A stretch of DNA of 64,000 nt from JAKOQB01 sp036824465 (GCA_036824465.1 DAITAC010000007.1:15430-79429), one strand, 5' to 3'; positions 36,377 to 46,280 are shown, counted from the stretch's first letter. Program-made: numbers and translations. Notes: a model not told the origin generated them from the sequence alone.

Positions 36377-36474
36377 GGTCCTGCCAGAGTCAAGTGCAAT
36401 GAGGAACCAGAGGCTAGAGACGATTCCCCTAAAATTCAAATTGATTCGGACGGATTCCCTGAAAGCGCGACGAA

Positions 36475-39327
36475 ATGACCGCGACCAACAACAACCCACC
36501 GCTGGCCAGGAGCTTCGACCCAGCCGCGATTGAGCGCCGCTGGTATCCGGTGTGGGAGTCGCGCGGCTACTTCGCTGCCGGGCTGGACCCGGACAAGCCC
36601 GCGTTCAGCATTCAGCTGCCGCCGCCCAATGTGACCGGCATCCTGCACATGGGCCATGCGTTCAACCAGACGATCATGGACGCGCTGACACGCTACCACC
36701 GGATGCGCGGCTTCAACACCTTGTGGTTGCCGGGCACCGATCACGCCGGCATCGCAACGCAAATCGTCGTCGAGCGCCAGCTCGAACAGGACGGAACGCA
36801 CAAGCGCGAACTCGGCCGCGCCAAGTTCATCGAGCGCGTGTGGCAATGGTGCAAGTACTCGGGCGGCACGATCCAGCAACAGATGCGCCGACTCGGGACG
36901 TCGGTCGACTGGAAACGCGAGTACTTCACGCTCGACGAGAACCTGAACCGCATCGTCACCGAAGTGTTCGTGCGTCTGTACGAACAGGGGCTGCTGTACC
37001 GAGGCACACGGCTCGTCAACTGGGACCCCGTGCTGAAGACTGCGGTGTCCGACCTCGAAGTCGTGCAGGAGGAAGAAGAAGGCAAGCTCTATCACCTGCG
37101 GTATCCACTTCTCGATGGCAGCGGTCATCTCGTCGTCGCAACGACGCGACCCGAAACGATGCTGGGCGACACCGCGGTCATGGTGCACCCGGACGACGAT
37201 CGCTATCGCCACCTGGTCGGCAAGCGCGCCCAGCTGCCGCTGACCGATCGCGAACTGCCGATCATTGCCGACGACTATGTCGACAGGGAATTCGGCACCG
37301 GCGTCGTCAAGGTCACCCCCGCGCATGACCTGAACGACAACGCCGTTGGCCAGCGCCACAACCTGCCGGTGATCAACATCTTCACGCTCGACGCGCGACT
37401 CAACGACAACGTGCCGGCCAAATATCGCGGCCTGGACCGCTTCAAGGCGCGCGACGTCGTGCTGGCCGATCTGCAGGCAGCGGGGCTGGTCGAGAAGATC
37501 GAGAAACACATGATGAAGGTGCCGCGCGGGGATCGCACCGGCGTGGTGATCGAGCCATTGCTGACCGACCAGTGGTTTGTCGCGATGAGCAAGCCAGCAC
37601 CGGCGGGCACGTTCAATCCGGGCAGATCGATCGCGCAGGTCGCGCTCGAGGTCGTTGAGGACGGCCGCGTGCGCATCCTGCCCGAGCAGTGGCACACCGT
37701 GTATCGCCAGTGGCTGGAGAAGATCCAGGACTGGTGCGTGTCGCGCCAGCTGTGGTGGGGGCACCAGATTCCCGCGTGGTACGACGAAGATGGCAAGGTC
37801 TATGTCGCGCGCAGCGAAGCGGAAGCGCAGCGACAGGCGCCGGGCAGGAAACTCCGGCGCGACGAGGACGTGCTCGACACGTGGTTCTCGTCGGCACTGG
37901 TGCCGTTCTCCACGCTCGGCTGGCCGGAAGTCCAGCACGCGTCCGCAGGCGAAACGAAGCTCGCCTACGACCTGTACCTGCCGTCGACCGTACTGACCAC
38001 CGCCTACGAGATCCTGTTCTTCTGGGTCGCGCGCATGGTGATGATGACCACCCACTTCACCGGCCGCGTGCCTTTCCGTGATGTGTACGTCCATGGGCTG
38101 GTGCGCGATGCCGAGGGCCACAAGATGAGCAAGAGCGAGGGCAACGTGATCGACCCGGTCGATCTGCTCGATGGCATCAATCTCGACGGGCTGATCCAGA
38201 AATGCACGACCGGGCTGCGCCGTCCGCAGGACGCGCCCAAGATCGCCGCGCGCGTGCGCAAGGAGTTCCCCGACGGTATGCCCGCGTATGGCGCCGATGC
38301 GCTGCGCTTCACGATGGCGAGTTACGCCGCGCTCGGTCGCCGCAGCATCAACTTCGACACCAAGCGTTGCGAGGGTTATCGCAACTTCGGCAACAAGCTG
38401 TGGAATGCGACGGCTTATGTGTTGATGAATACGGACGGCAAGGATTGCGGGCTTGACACATCATTGCCGCTCGAATTGTCCTTCGTCGATCGCTGGATCA
38501 TCGGTGAACTTCAGCGCCTGGAAGTCGAGGTCGAACGTGGCTTCGCCGAATACCGGCTCGACAACGTGGCGAACGCCATTTACGCATTCGCGTGGAACGA
38601 ATACTGCGACTGGTACATCGAACTCACCAAGGTGCAACTACGGCACGGCACCGACGCCCAGCAGCGTGGCACCCGTCGCACACTGGTGCGCGTGCTGGAA
38701 GTGCTGCTGCGCCTGGCGCATCCGATCATTCCGTTCATCACCGAAGAGCTGTGGCAGCGGGTTTCCGTGCACGCCGGCAAGCGGCGCGCGGACGAAGAGA
38801 CCTCGGTCATGATCCAACCCTATCCGAAAGCCGATCCCGTCAAGATCGATGAAGTCGCCGACGCGCAGACGGCGCAACTGAAGCGAATGACGGACGCCGT
38901 GCGCAATCTGCGCGGCGAGATGAACCTGTCGCCCGCGCAGAAGGTCCCACTCGCCACGAGTGGGCCACGTGCACAGATCGAGGCATTTGCTCCCTACCTC
39001 GCTGCGCTCGCGCGGCTATCCGAGGTCAAGCATGTCGATGATGTCGGGGCCGCGAGCAAGGGGACCGCGGCACCCGTCGCGGTGGTCGACGATTGCCGGC
39101 TGATGCTCGCGATCGAAGTCGACCTCGCCGCGGAGCGTGAGCGCCTCGCCAAGGAAATCGCCCGCCTCGAAGGCGAGATCAGGAAGGCAGAAAGCAAACT
39201 CGGCAATGCGAGCTTTGTCGAACGCGCACCGGCCGCGGTGGTCGCGCAGGAGAAGGAGCGGCTCGCCAATTTCGGTGCGACGCTGGCCAAGGTTCGCGAG
39301 CAGTTCGGGCACCTGCCGGCGGCCTGA
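36475..39327 (+). CDS. valS: Valyl-tRNA synthetase
   Basis: 950 residues, class I synthetase. The H-M-G-H form of the HIGH motif is at 58-61 within P-P-P-N-V-T-G-I-L, and K-M-S-K-S is at 550-554. The CP1 editing domain lies between them, with T-T-R-P-E-T-M-L-G-D-T. A C-terminal coiled-coil arm of about 65 residues (A-E-R-E-R-L-A-K-E-I-A-R-L-E) is also typical of ValRS. It is divergent from the metalloprotease gene and not linked to holC. Confidence 0.97.
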   Translation: MTATNNNPPLARSFDPAAIERRWYPVWESRGYFAAGLDPDKPAFSIQLPPPNVTGILHMGHAFNQTIMDALTRYHRMRGFNTLWLPGTDHAGIATQIVVERQLEQDGTHKRELGRAKFIERVWQWCKYSGGTIQQQMRRLGTSVDWKREYFTLDENLNRIVTEVFVRLYEQGLLYRGTRLVNWDPVLKTAVSDLEVVQEEEEGKLYHLRYPLLDGSGHLVVATTRPETMLGDTAVMVHPDDDRYRHLVGKRAQLPLTDRELPIIADDYVDREFGTGVVKVTPAHDLNDNAVGQRHNLPVINIFTLDARLNDNVPAKYRGLDRFKARDVVLADLQAAGLVEKIEKHMMKVPRGDRTGVVIEPLLTDQWFVAMSKPAPAGTFNPGRSIAQVALEVVEDGRVRILPEQWHTVYRQWLEKIQDWCVSRQLWWGHQIPAWYDEDGKVYVARSEAEAQRQAPGRKLRRDEDVLDTWFSSALVPFSTLGWPEVQHASAGETKLAYDLYLPSTVLTTAYEILFFWVARMVMMTTHFTGRVPFRDVYVHGLVRDAEGHKMSKSEGNVIDPVDLLDGINLDGLIQKCTTGLRRPQDAPKIAARVRKEFPDGMPAYGADALRFTMASYAALGRRSINFDTKRCEGYRNFGNKLWNATAYVLMNTDGKDCGLDTSLPLELSFVDRWIIGELQRLEVEVERGFAEYRLDNVANAIYAFAWNEYCDWYIELTKVQLRHGTDAQQRGTRRTLVRVLEVLLRLAHPIIPFITEELWQRVSVHAGKRRADEETSVMIQPYPKADPVKIDEVADAQTAQLKRMTDAVRNLRGEMNLSPAQKVPLATSGPRAQIEAFAPYLAALARLSEVKHVDDVGAASKGTAAPVAVVDDCRLMLAIEVDLAAERERLAKEIARLEGEIRKAESKLGNASFVERAPAAVVAQEKERLANFGATLAKVREQFGHLPAA

Positions 39328-39343
39328 CGGTCCGCGCTCTTTT

Positions 39344-39847
39344 CTACATCTCGATTTCGTCGCGGATCGCGGCAATGCCCGCTTTCGCGCACAGGTCGTC
39401 CTGGTCACCCCCCGGAGCGCCTGATACACCGATCGCGCCGACGAGATTGCCGCCGGACTGGATCGGCACGCCGCCGCCCACCGCGACGACATGTGGCAGG
39501 TTGCGGATGCCCGAACTGGGTTGACCCGGCTGCGTGATCTTGAGCAGTTCGCTGGTGTCGGTGCGGAAGCTGACCGCGGTCCACGCCTTGCCGCTCGCAG
39601 TGCGCGGCGTGTGGGGACCGGCAAAGCGATCGCGCATCAATGCCTGCACCACGCCGGAACGGTCGACCACGGCAACCGCGACCTGATATCCGCGTTGGCG
39701 GCAATCGTTCAAGGCTGCGACAACCGCCTTCTGCGCGGTCTCGGGCGTCAGGTGTCTGACGGTGAACGTGCCGCCTGCCTGCGCTACCGCGATCTGTGAA
39801 CAACCGAGCAGCGCCACCGCTGCCGCGCAACGCAACAAGGTTCTCAT
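39344..39847 (-). CDS. GlcG/HbpS-like (DUF336) secreted protein
   Basis: 167 residues from the ATG at 39847, with GAGAGA upstream. A signal peptide (L-L-R-C-A-A-A-V-A-L-L-G-C) ends near A-V-A-Q-A; the Cys is not in a convincing lipobox. The domain A-V-V-D-R-S-G-V-V-Q-A-L-M-R-D and G-V-S-G-A-P-G-G-D-Q-D is the GlcG/HbpS haem-degrading-family fold. Secreted relatives bind haem or cobalamin or are of unknown role. It converges on valS with 16 bases between stops. Confidence 0.85.
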   Translation of the reverse strand: MRTLLRCAAAVALLGCSQIAVAQAGGTFTVRHLTPETAQKAVVAALNDCRQRGYQVAVAVVDRSGVVQALMRDRFAGPHTPRTASGKAWTAVSFRTDTSELLKITQPGQPSSGIRNLPHVVAVGGGVPIQSGGNLVGAIGVSGAPGGDQDDLCAKAGIAAIRDEIEM

Positions 39848-39976
39848 TGATTTCTCTCGCATCGAATTCAATGGCTAACGCGGCAAAGCTAGCAGCATCG
39901 CCAGGCAAGCGCCAGCGTTTCAGCGCGCAGGCTGCGTCAGGTCAAGGCGCGGAGGCGGCTCGGCGGTTGACCCGAG

Positions 39977-40402
39977 CTACTTCTGCGGCGCGGGTGCGGG
40001 TTGCGGTGCCGCCGGCTGCGAAGGAACGACTACGCCGGGCGCCAGCGGAATCTCCGGCACGATGGTAAGTTTGTTCACCCAGTGGCGCGTTTCGCCGAAG
40101 CAGGAGGTCGGCAAACCCACCTTCTGTTCGTAGTGCAACGACACGCGCTGTCCCATCGCCTTGTTGATTGTCGCTGCGACTGCGTCGTCCCACACGGTGA
40201 AGTAGAACTTCTCCTGCGCCGCGCCGGGCATCGACACCATTGCAAGTTCGCCTTCCCAGGTCTTGCAGACCCAGCCCTTCCTGCTGAACTTCTGCACCCA
40301 ACCCGCGCGCTCGCCAGCCGAGTAGTTCCAGCCGAGAGCAAACCACAGCCAGGCCACCGCCAGAACGATGACACCAAGCAAGACCGTCACGAACGCCTTC
40401 AT
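39977..40402 (-). CDS. Membrane-anchored protein of unknown function
   Basis: 141 residues. One N-terminal membrane helix (V-L-L-G-V-I-V-L-A-V-A-W-L-W-F) is followed by G-W-N-Y-S-A-G-E-R-A-G and K-F-S-R-K-G-W-V-C-K-T-W-E-G-E-L, a pattern shared by uncharacterised betaproteobacterial proteins, then a Pro/Ala-rich tail. The soluble domain would face the periplasm. It lies 3 bases after the TusA-like gene on the same strand, so it is probably co-transcribed. Confidence 0.75.
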   Translation of the reverse strand: MKAFVTVLLGVIVLAVAWLWFALGWNYSAGERAGWVQKFSRKGWVCKTWEGELAMVSMPGAAQEKFYFTVWDDAVAATINKAMGQRVSLHYEQKVGLPTSCFGETRHWVNKLTIVPEIPLAPGVVVPSQPAAPQPAPAPQK

Positions 40403-40405
40403 CGC

Positions 40406-40645
40406 CTAGCGCCGTTTCAGGAAGTGGATGAATTCCGCATTCACCGTCTCCTGCCCAAGGAGTTCGTTGCCAGTCTGCTTGGCGAACGCCCGGAAGTCGC
40501 GCATCGAACCGGGGTCGGTGGCAACGATCTTCAGCACCTGTCCGCTCGCCATGTCGGTGAGTGCCTTCTTGGCGCGCAGGATCGGCAGCGGGCAGTTCAG
40601 GCCGCGCGTGTCGATTTCCTTGTCGAAGCTGATCGTGTCCTGCAT
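40406..40645 (-). CDS. TusA-family sulfurtransferase-like protein
   Basis: 79 residues from the ATG at 40645, preceded by GAGGG. The family motif C-P-L-P-I-L-R-A-K-K-A-L follows D-T-R-G-L-N, with the sulfur-carrying Cys at about residue 17, and D-P-G-S-M-R-D lies in the second half. TusA relatives shuttle persulfide sulfur to tRNA thiolation, molybdenum cofactor or other acceptors. The partner is not evident. Confidence 0.9.
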   Translation of the reverse strand: MQDTISFDKEIDTRGLNCPLPILRAKKALTDMASGQVLKIVATDPGSMRDFRAFAKQTGNELLGQETVNAEFIHFLKRR

Positions 40646-40661
40646 TCGATTTCCCTCTGGT

Positions 40662-41174
40662 CTATCCGCCAAGCGGCAGGAAGTTTACTTCCAGCCCGCG
40701 GGCGCGCATCCAGTCGGCAAGCGCATGTCCGGTTCCGCGCGGCCAGGGGCGAACCGCGGCCGGCTCAAGCAGCCGGTACTCGACCAGTTCTTCATTCAGT
40801 CGAACCTCGCCCTGCGCGGTGACGTGGTACGCGATGATCAGCTGATTCCTGAGCGCGAAGTCGTACACGCCGATCAGCCTGGCCTCGACCGCGTCGAGAT
40901 TCGTCTCTTCCTTCACCTCGCGCATGACCGCGTCGCGCGGATTCTCGTCGCGTTCAAGAAAGCCGGTGACGAGCGCGAACATCCTGGGTGGCCAGGCCGC
41001 ATTGCGCGCGAGGAACACTTTGCCGTTGTATTCGATCACGGCGGCGACGACGGGCGTCGGGTTGTCCCAATGCACCCAGCCGCAGGCGGAACACGCGCTG
41101 CGCTCGCGTTCGCCGTACGTGCCGCGCACCAGAGGCGATGCACAGGCGGGACAAAAGCGCCAGGGTTCCGTCAA
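40662..41174 (-). CDS. NUDIX hydrolase with N-terminal zinc ribbon
   Basis: 170 residues. Four cysteines in F-C-P-A-C and S-A-C-S-A-C form a zinc ribbon, as in NudC-like and related NUDIX proteins. The Nudix box G-x5-E-x7-R-E-V-K-E-E-T-N is intact, with Thr in place of the last Gly, a common variant. It lacks the long N-terminal domain of true NudC. The substrate is probably a nucleotide derivative. It is 16 bases ahead of the TusA-like gene. Confidence 0.88.
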   Translation of the reverse strand: MTEPWRFCPACASPLVRGTYGERERSACSACGWVHWDNPTPVVAAVIEYNGKVFLARNAAWPPRMFALVTGFLERDENPRDAVMREVKEETNLDAVEARLIGVYDFALRNQLIIAYHVTAQGEVRLNEELVEYRLLEPAAVRPWPRGTGHALADWMRARGLEVNFLPLGG

Positions 41175-41183
41175 CGGATCGAC

Positions 41184-41729
41184 TCAGGCGCGCGGCAATT
41201 GCGGCGGATTCGGATGCAGCCGCGCCATGGCAAAGGCGTCGATCAGAACACCATCACGCAATGCGAAAGCGCGATTCGTTCCTTCCGTCACAAATCCGAA
41301 CTTTTCGTACAGACGCACCGCGTGCTTGTTGTCCGTGTAGACCGTCAATTCCAGCCGCAGATACCCGACCCACTTGTCCGCATAGTCGAGCAAGCGCCGC
41401 ATCAGCTCGGTTCCAACTCCTCGACGCTGCCAGCCCTTTGCCACCGAGAGACCAAGGCCGGCAACGTGACGGCGGCGCGGCGTCCACGCGAGCGGAAACA
41501 GCCCGCCGCTGCCGATGATCTCGCTCTTTGCGACCGCCACGAGGTTCAGTGACTCTTCGGCGGTGGCGTTCGCCTCGAGTTTCTTGCGCCAGTGTTCGGC
41601 GGTCGGATAAGGCAGCTGCAGCAGCCCCGCGAAAACCTCTTCGTCAGCCATCAGACGCGCGAAGGACTCCGCATCGGCCGGCACCGCGCGCCGGAATGTC
41701 ACGCCCTTCAGAGCCGTTGCTCGGCCCAT
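41184..41729 (-). CDS. GNAT-family N-acetyltransferase
   Basis: 181 residues. The acetyl-CoA-binding segment is L-S-V-A-K-G-W-Q-R-R-G-V-G-T-E-L-M, and the C-terminal motif N-K-H-A-V-R-L-Y-E-K-F-G-F-V is typical. The annotated ATG overlaps the end of alaS by 22 bases; a GTG at 41702 just beyond the alaS stop is an alternative with an adjacent AAGGG. The substrate is unknown. It is probably co-transcribed with alaS upstream. Confidence 0.85.
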   Translation of the reverse strand: MGRATALKGVTFRRAVPADAESFARLMADEEVFAGLLQLPYPTAEHWRKKLEANATAEESLNLVAVAKSEIIGSGGLFPLAWTPRRRHVAGLGLSVAKGWQRRGVGTELMRRLLDYADKWVGYLRLELTVYTDNKHAVRLYEKFGFVTEGTNRAFALRDGVLIDAFAMARLHPNPPQLPRA

Positions 41730-44347
41730 GCCTGCACGCTGGCCAGTGCTTTCGGCAACGCGGCGGCATCAGAGCCACCGGCCATGGCCATGTCAGCCCG
41801 TCCGCCGCCCTTGCCGCCGATCTGTTGCGCGACGTGGTTGACGAGATCGCCCGCCTTGAGCCGTCCGGTGGCATCCGCCGTCACGCCAGCCGCGAGTTGC
41901 ACCTTGTCGCCATCGACGACCGCCAGCACGATCGCGGCGGACTTCAGCTTGTTCTTCAACTGATCGACTGTATCGCGCAGCACCTTGGCGTCGGCGCCTT
42001 CGAGCATCGCCGCCAGGATCTTGATGCCTTTGATGTCGATCGCTTTCGAGGCCAGGTCATCACCCTGATTCGAGGCAAGCTTGCCCTTCAGTCGCGCCAG
42101 TTCCTTCTCCAGCGCTTTCACATGGTCCTGGATGTGCGCGATCTTGGCCGTGAGCTCCGCCGCAGGCGCTTTCAGGGCAGTGGCGACTTCATTCAACTGG
42201 GCATCCAGCGACTGCACATGCGACAGCGCGCCGGCGCCCGTGACCGCTTCCACGCGCCGCACGCCCGCGGCCACGCCGCCCTCGGCGACGATCTTGAAGA
42301 AGCCGATGTCTCCGGTGCGGCTCACGTGCGTGCCGCCACACAGTTCGGTGCTGTGCTCGCCCATGGCCAGCACGCGCACCTCGTCGCCGTACTTGTCCCC
42401 GAAGAATGCCAGTGCACCGGACTTGATCGCGTCGTCGAACTTCATGTTGCTCGCCGTCACCTGCGCGTTGGCGCGGATCGAGGCGTTGACGATTTCCTCA
42501 ACGCGGCGGATCTCGTCCGCCGTCAGCGGCTTGTCGTGCGCGAAATCGAAGCGCGTGCGGTCGGCATCAACCAGCGAGCCTTTCTGCTGCACGTGCGCGC
42601 CGAGCACTTTGCGCAGCGCGGCGTGCATCAGGTGTGTGGCCGAGTGGTTGTGCATCGTGCGTGAACGCAGCGTGATGTTCACGCGCGCGGTGACCTTTTC
42701 GCCGAACTCGATTGAACCCCGGGCCAGGCGACCGTGATGCCCGAATACATCCGCCTGGATCTTCTGGGTGTCCAGCACCCCGAAGGTGCCGCCGCTGCCG
42801 ACGATCTCGCCGCGATCGCCGACCTGGCCGCCGCTCTCGGCATAGAACGGCGTCGTGTCGAGGACGACGATCGCGCGCTCCGCCCCGTGCTGGCCGGCGC
42901 GCACCTCGTTGACAGCGACCCCGTCGACGTACAGTCCAACCACCTTCGCTTCCGCCGTGAGGTGGTCGTAGCCGACAAACCGGGTCTTGCTGCCGGAGTA
43001 CTCGACTCCGGACGCCATCTTGAATCTTCCGGCCGCGCGTGCCTGCTCGCGCTGGCGCTCCATGGCCTGCTCGAAGCCGGCGTGATCGACGCTGATCCCC
43101 CGCTCGCGGCAGATGTCGGCGGTCAGGTCAACCGGGAAGCCGTAGGTGTCGTACAGCAGGAAGACGGTATCGCCATCGAGCATGCGCGCGTCGCCTGACT
43201 TCATCTGGCCGAGCGCGCCGTCGAGAATCTTCATCCCATGCTCGAGCGTTTCGCCAAAGCGTTCTTCCTCCTGCTTCAGCACGCCCTCGATGCGCGCACG
43301 CTGCTCCACGAGTTCCGGATATGCGGCGCCCATCTCCTGCACGAGGTCGGCCGCGACGCGATAGAAGAATGGCTGCCTCTGTCCCAGCTTGTAGCCGTGA
43401 CGCAGCGCGCGGCGGATGATCCGGCGCAGCACGTAGCCGCGCCCTTCGTTGCCGGCGATCACACCATCGGCGACCAGGAATGCGCAGGCGCGGATGTGAT
43501 CGGCGATCACTTTCAGAGAATTGCTGGAGAGGTCCTTAGTGTGCGTCTCGCGCGCCGCGGCCCTGATCAGGTTCTGGAAGAGGTCGATCTCGTAATTGCT
43601 GTGCACGTGCTGCAACACAGCCGCCAGCCGCTCCAGTCCCATGCCGGTATCAACGCACGGCTTGGGCAGCGGAGTGAGAACCCCCTTGTCGTCGCGGTCG
43701 AACTGCATGAACACGAGATTCCAGATCTCGATGTAGCGATCGCCATCAGCGTCCGGCGCACCCGGCGGTCCGCCGGCGACTTCGGGTCCGTGGTCATAGA
43801 AGATTTCGCTGCATGGCCCGCACGGGCCCGTATCCGCCATCTGCCAGAAATTGTCCGACACGTACTTGGGCTGGCCCGTCTTGTCGCCGATGCGGATGCA
43901 GCGTTCCTTCGACACGCCGATCTCACGCGTCCAGATGTCGTACGCCTCGTCGTCATCGATGTAGACCGTGGTCCAGAGTTTTTCCCGCGGCAGCCGGTAC
44001 ACCTCGGTCAGCAGTTGCCACGCGTACTTGATTGCATCGCGCTTGAAGTAGTCGCCAAAACTGAAGTTGCCCAGCATCTCGAAGAACGTGTGATGGCGTG
44101 CGGTGTAGCCGACGTTCTCCAGGTCGTTGTGCTTGCCGCCGGCGCGCAACGACTTCTGCGCTGTGGTGGCTCGTGTGTACGAGCGCTTCTCGCGGCCGGT
44201 GAACACGTCCTTGAACTGGACCATGCCGCTGTTGACGAACAGCAGTGTCGGGTCGTTGGCCGGCACCAGCGACGAGGCGCGCACGATCGTGTGACCTTTG
44301 GACTCGAAGTACTGCAGGAATTTGGTGCGAATCTCGGCGCTTTTCAT
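41708..44347 (-). CDS. alaS: Alanyl-tRNA synthetase
   Basis: 879 residues from the ATG at 44347; a GTG three codons upstream is less likely. The class II catalytic core has S-S-L-V-P-A-N-D-P-T-L-L-F-V-N and H-T-F-F-E-M-L-G-N-F-S-F-G-D-Y-F. The editing domain has the zinc ligands H-x3-H in H-N-H-S-A-T-H-L-M-H and C-x3-H in C-G-G-T-H-V-S-R. A C-terminal oligomerisation (C-Ala) domain completes it. Confidence 0.97.
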   Translation of the reverse strand: MKSAEIRTKFLQYFESKGHTIVRASSLVPANDPTLLFVNSGMVQFKDVFTGREKRSYTRATTAQKSLRAGGKHNDLENVGYTARHHTFFEMLGNFSFGDYFKRDAIKYAWQLLTEVYRLPREKLWTTVYIDDDEAYDIWTREIGVSKERCIRIGDKTGQPKYVSDNFWQMADTGPCGPCSEIFYDHGPEVAGGPPGAPDADGDRYIEIWNLVFMQFDRDDKGVLTPLPKPCVDTGMGLERLAAVLQHVHSNYEIDLFQNLIRAAARETHTKDLSSNSLKVIADHIRACAFLVADGVIAGNEGRGYVLRRIIRRALRHGYKLGQRQPFFYRVAADLVQEMGAAYPELVEQRARIEGVLKQEEERFGETLEHGMKILDGALGQMKSGDARMLDGDTVFLLYDTYGFPVDLTADICRERGISVDHAGFEQAMERQREQARAAGRFKMASGVEYSGSKTRFVGYDHLTAEAKVVGLYVDGVAVNEVRAGQHGAERAIVVLDTTPFYAESGGQVGDRGEIVGSGGTFGVLDTQKIQADVFGHHGRLARGSIEFGEKVTARVNITLRSRTMHNHSATHLMHAALRKVLGAHVQQKGSLVDADRTRFDFAHDKPLTADEIRRVEEIVNASIRANAQVTASNMKFDDAIKSGALAFFGDKYGDEVRVLAMGEHSTELCGGTHVSRTGDIGFFKIVAEGGVAAGVRRVEAVTGAGALSHVQSLDAQLNEVATALKAPAAELTAKIAHIQDHVKALEKELARLKGKLASNQGDDLASKAIDIKGIKILAAMLEGADAKVLRDTVDQLKNKLKSAAIVLAVVDGDKVQLAAGVTADATGRLKAGDLVNHVAQQIGGKGGGRADMAMAGGSDAAALPKALASVQAWAEQRL

Positions 44348-44531
44348 GGGGTTCACAAACAGCTGGCGCGGCGCGCAAATGCGCGCCGCGCCCTGGTTTT
44401 TCTCTCGAAAAGATCATATCAGGCGGGCTCGCTGTTCCACGCTGCCGATCAACCACGCGTCGATCCGGACGACTTGAAATCGCACGCAGGTCCTCTATCT
44501 TTCCGTCTGTTCCGCTACGATCGCGCTGCAC

Positions 44532-45452
44532 ATGTCTTCCTTGCCTTCCCTGACTGTTCGACCCGGCTCGCTCGACGCGTGGGCGATGGCAATGCGACCA
44601 CGCACGCTGTGGATCGCCATGGTGCCGGTCCTGGTCGGCACCGCACTTGCCTGGCTCGACAGCGGCAGCGTCGACTGGGCGGTCGCCCTGCTGGCGTTGC
44701 TGGGCTCGCTGCTGATGCAGATCATCAGCAACTTGCAGAATGATGTCGGCTACAGCGCACGCGGCGTCGACAGTTCGTCCCGCCTCGGGATGCCACGCGC
44801 AACTTCGAGCGGCTTGCTGACGCCGCATCAAGTGCGGGCTGCGATCGCGGTCTCAATCGTCGTCGCAATGATCGTTGGCTGGCCGCTGGTGCAACGCGGC
44901 GGCTGGCCTGTGCTGGCGATGGGATTCACCTCGATCATTGCGGCACTGGCGTACATGGGCGGGCCGAGACCGATTGCATACACACCACTGGGTGAGCTGA
45001 TGGTTTTCGTGTTCTTCGGCGTGGTTGCCGTGGCCGGCAGCGGTTACGTGCAGATTGGAGCGGTGACACCCGCAACCTGGGCCGCAGCGTGCGGCGTCGG
45101 CCTGATTGCCGCCGCGGTGCTTGCGGTCAACAATCATCGAGACATCGCACACGATGCGCGTACCGGCCGTCATACCTTCGCAGTGCAGTTCGGCGCGCGG
45201 CAATCGACTCGCCTGTACACGGCGCTGATCCTCGGCGCGTTCGCTCTGGTGCTGGTCGCGGCCTGGTTCTCCAGTCATGTCGCGCTGCTGCTGCCCTTGC
45301 TGGGGCTGCCGGTCGGTTGGCGCCTCACGCGGGAGCTGAACGTCGCCGCGCCGGGACCGACGATGAGCAATCTACTGTTGCGGACCGTGAAGCTCGAACT
45401 TGTCTACGGCGTGTTGTTCACGCTCGGCGCCGTGGTCGCCGGTCTTCGTTGA
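44532..45452 (+). CDS. MenA-like UbiA-family prenyltransferase
   Basis: 306 residues, nine predicted membrane helices. The first Asp-rich motif is N-L-Q-N-D-V-G-Y-S-A-R-G-V-D, and the second N-N-H-R-D-I-A-H-D-A-R-T-G-R-H-T-F-A-V, which follows the N-N-x-R-D-x-x-x-D pattern of 1,4-dihydroxy-2-naphthoate polyprenyltransferase. UbiA proper has different spacing. No other menaquinone gene is in the window, and Betaproteobacteria mostly use ubiquinone, so the real acceptor may differ. It is divergent from alaS. Confidence 0.83.
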   Translation: MSSLPSLTVRPGSLDAWAMAMRPRTLWIAMVPVLVGTALAWLDSGSVDWAVALLALLGSLLMQIISNLQNDVGYSARGVDSSSRLGMPRATSSGLLTPHQVRAAIAVSIVVAMIVGWPLVQRGGWPVLAMGFTSIIAALAYMGGPRPIAYTPLGELMVFVFFGVVAVAGSGYVQIGAVTPATWAAACGVGLIAAAVLAVNNHRDIAHDARTGRHTFAVQFGARQSTRLYTALILGAFALVLVAAWFSSHVALLLPLLGLPVGWRLTRELNVAAPGPTMSNLLLRTVKLELVYGVLFTLGAVVAGLR

Positions 45453-45498
45453 TTTCTCCTCGCGCCCGCCAGGTTCGGGCACAGCCGGCGGCGTGCGC

Positions 45499-46242
45499 CT
45501 AGCGATGACAGATCGCGGCCAGAGCGGCGATCGCTGGATGATTCGCTCCCGCCACTCGTGCCGCGTGGGCGAGCCCGGATAGACCGAACACCAGGATCAC
45601 CGCGCCTGCCAGCGGTCGCAGCCACGCGCGCGACGCCGACACCGTGCCCGCGCCCGTTGCGCCCAGTCTCACCGCAGCCGCATCGATCAAGGCAAGATTG
45701 GGCAACGTCCCGAGCCCGAACGCGAGCATCACGAACGCACCCTGCAAGGTTCCACCCGCGACGAGCGCCAGCGGCAGTGCCGCATACACCATGCCACAGG
45801 GAATCCAGCCCCAGGCCAGTCCGGCGATGATCGCCTGTCCTGCCGAGCGTGGCGGATACACGCGCCGCGCAAGCGGTCCAATCATGCGCCACACCCACGC
45901 GCCCAACGGCTCGATGCGTTTCAACCAGGCGCTGCGGCCAAACAACGTCGCGCCGATGGCGAGCAGCATCGCACTGCCGATCACCAGCAAGGCAACCTGC
46001 AGTGGCAGCACTTCGGCTGCGAATAGCGAGCCGCCAAGGGCGCCGACCAGCGTGCCGGCGATCACATAGCTCGCGATCCGCCCGGCGTGGTACCCGATGG
46101 CAAGATGAAGTGCTGAGACATCCCGCGGCCGGCTGACCTGCAGCGCGCCGATGAATCCTCCACACATCCCGGCGCAGTGCAGCCCGCCGAGCAACGACAG
46201 CGAAAAGGCAGCAAGCGCCTGGGGAAGCACGAGATCAAACAT
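45499..46242 (-). CDS. TauE/SafE-family membrane protein of the cbb3 oxidase region
   Basis: 247 residues with about six membrane helices. The N-terminal G-G-L-H-C-A-G-M-C-G-G motif is typical of the short family members (DsbD/ScsB-like core) that occur with cco, hemN and fnr genes and are thought to help copper or thiol handling during cbb3 oxidase assembly. G-L-A-W-G-W-I-P-C-G-M-V-Y is the matching second half motif. It follows hemN on the same strand after 95 bases. Confidence 0.87.
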   Translation of the reverse strand: MFDLVLPQALAAFSLSLLGGLHCAGMCGGFIGALQVSRPRDVSALHLAIGYHAGRIASYVIAGTLVGALGGSLFAAEVLPLQVALLVIGSAMLLAIGATLFGRSAWLKRIEPLGAWVWRMIGPLARRVYPPRSAGQAIIAGLAWGWIPCGMVYAALPLALVAGGTLQGAFVMLAFGLGTLPNLALIDAAAVRLGATGAGTVSASRAWLRPLAGAVILVFGLSGLAHAARVAGANHPAIAALAAICHR

Positions 46243-46280
46243 GGCCGGTAGTCTGCCTCAGAGAACTCGCACGGAACTGA

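Noticed and set aside
36436..38121. 561-codon open frame opposite valS
   Set aside because: Antisense shadow of a universally conserved synthetase gene; no motifs.
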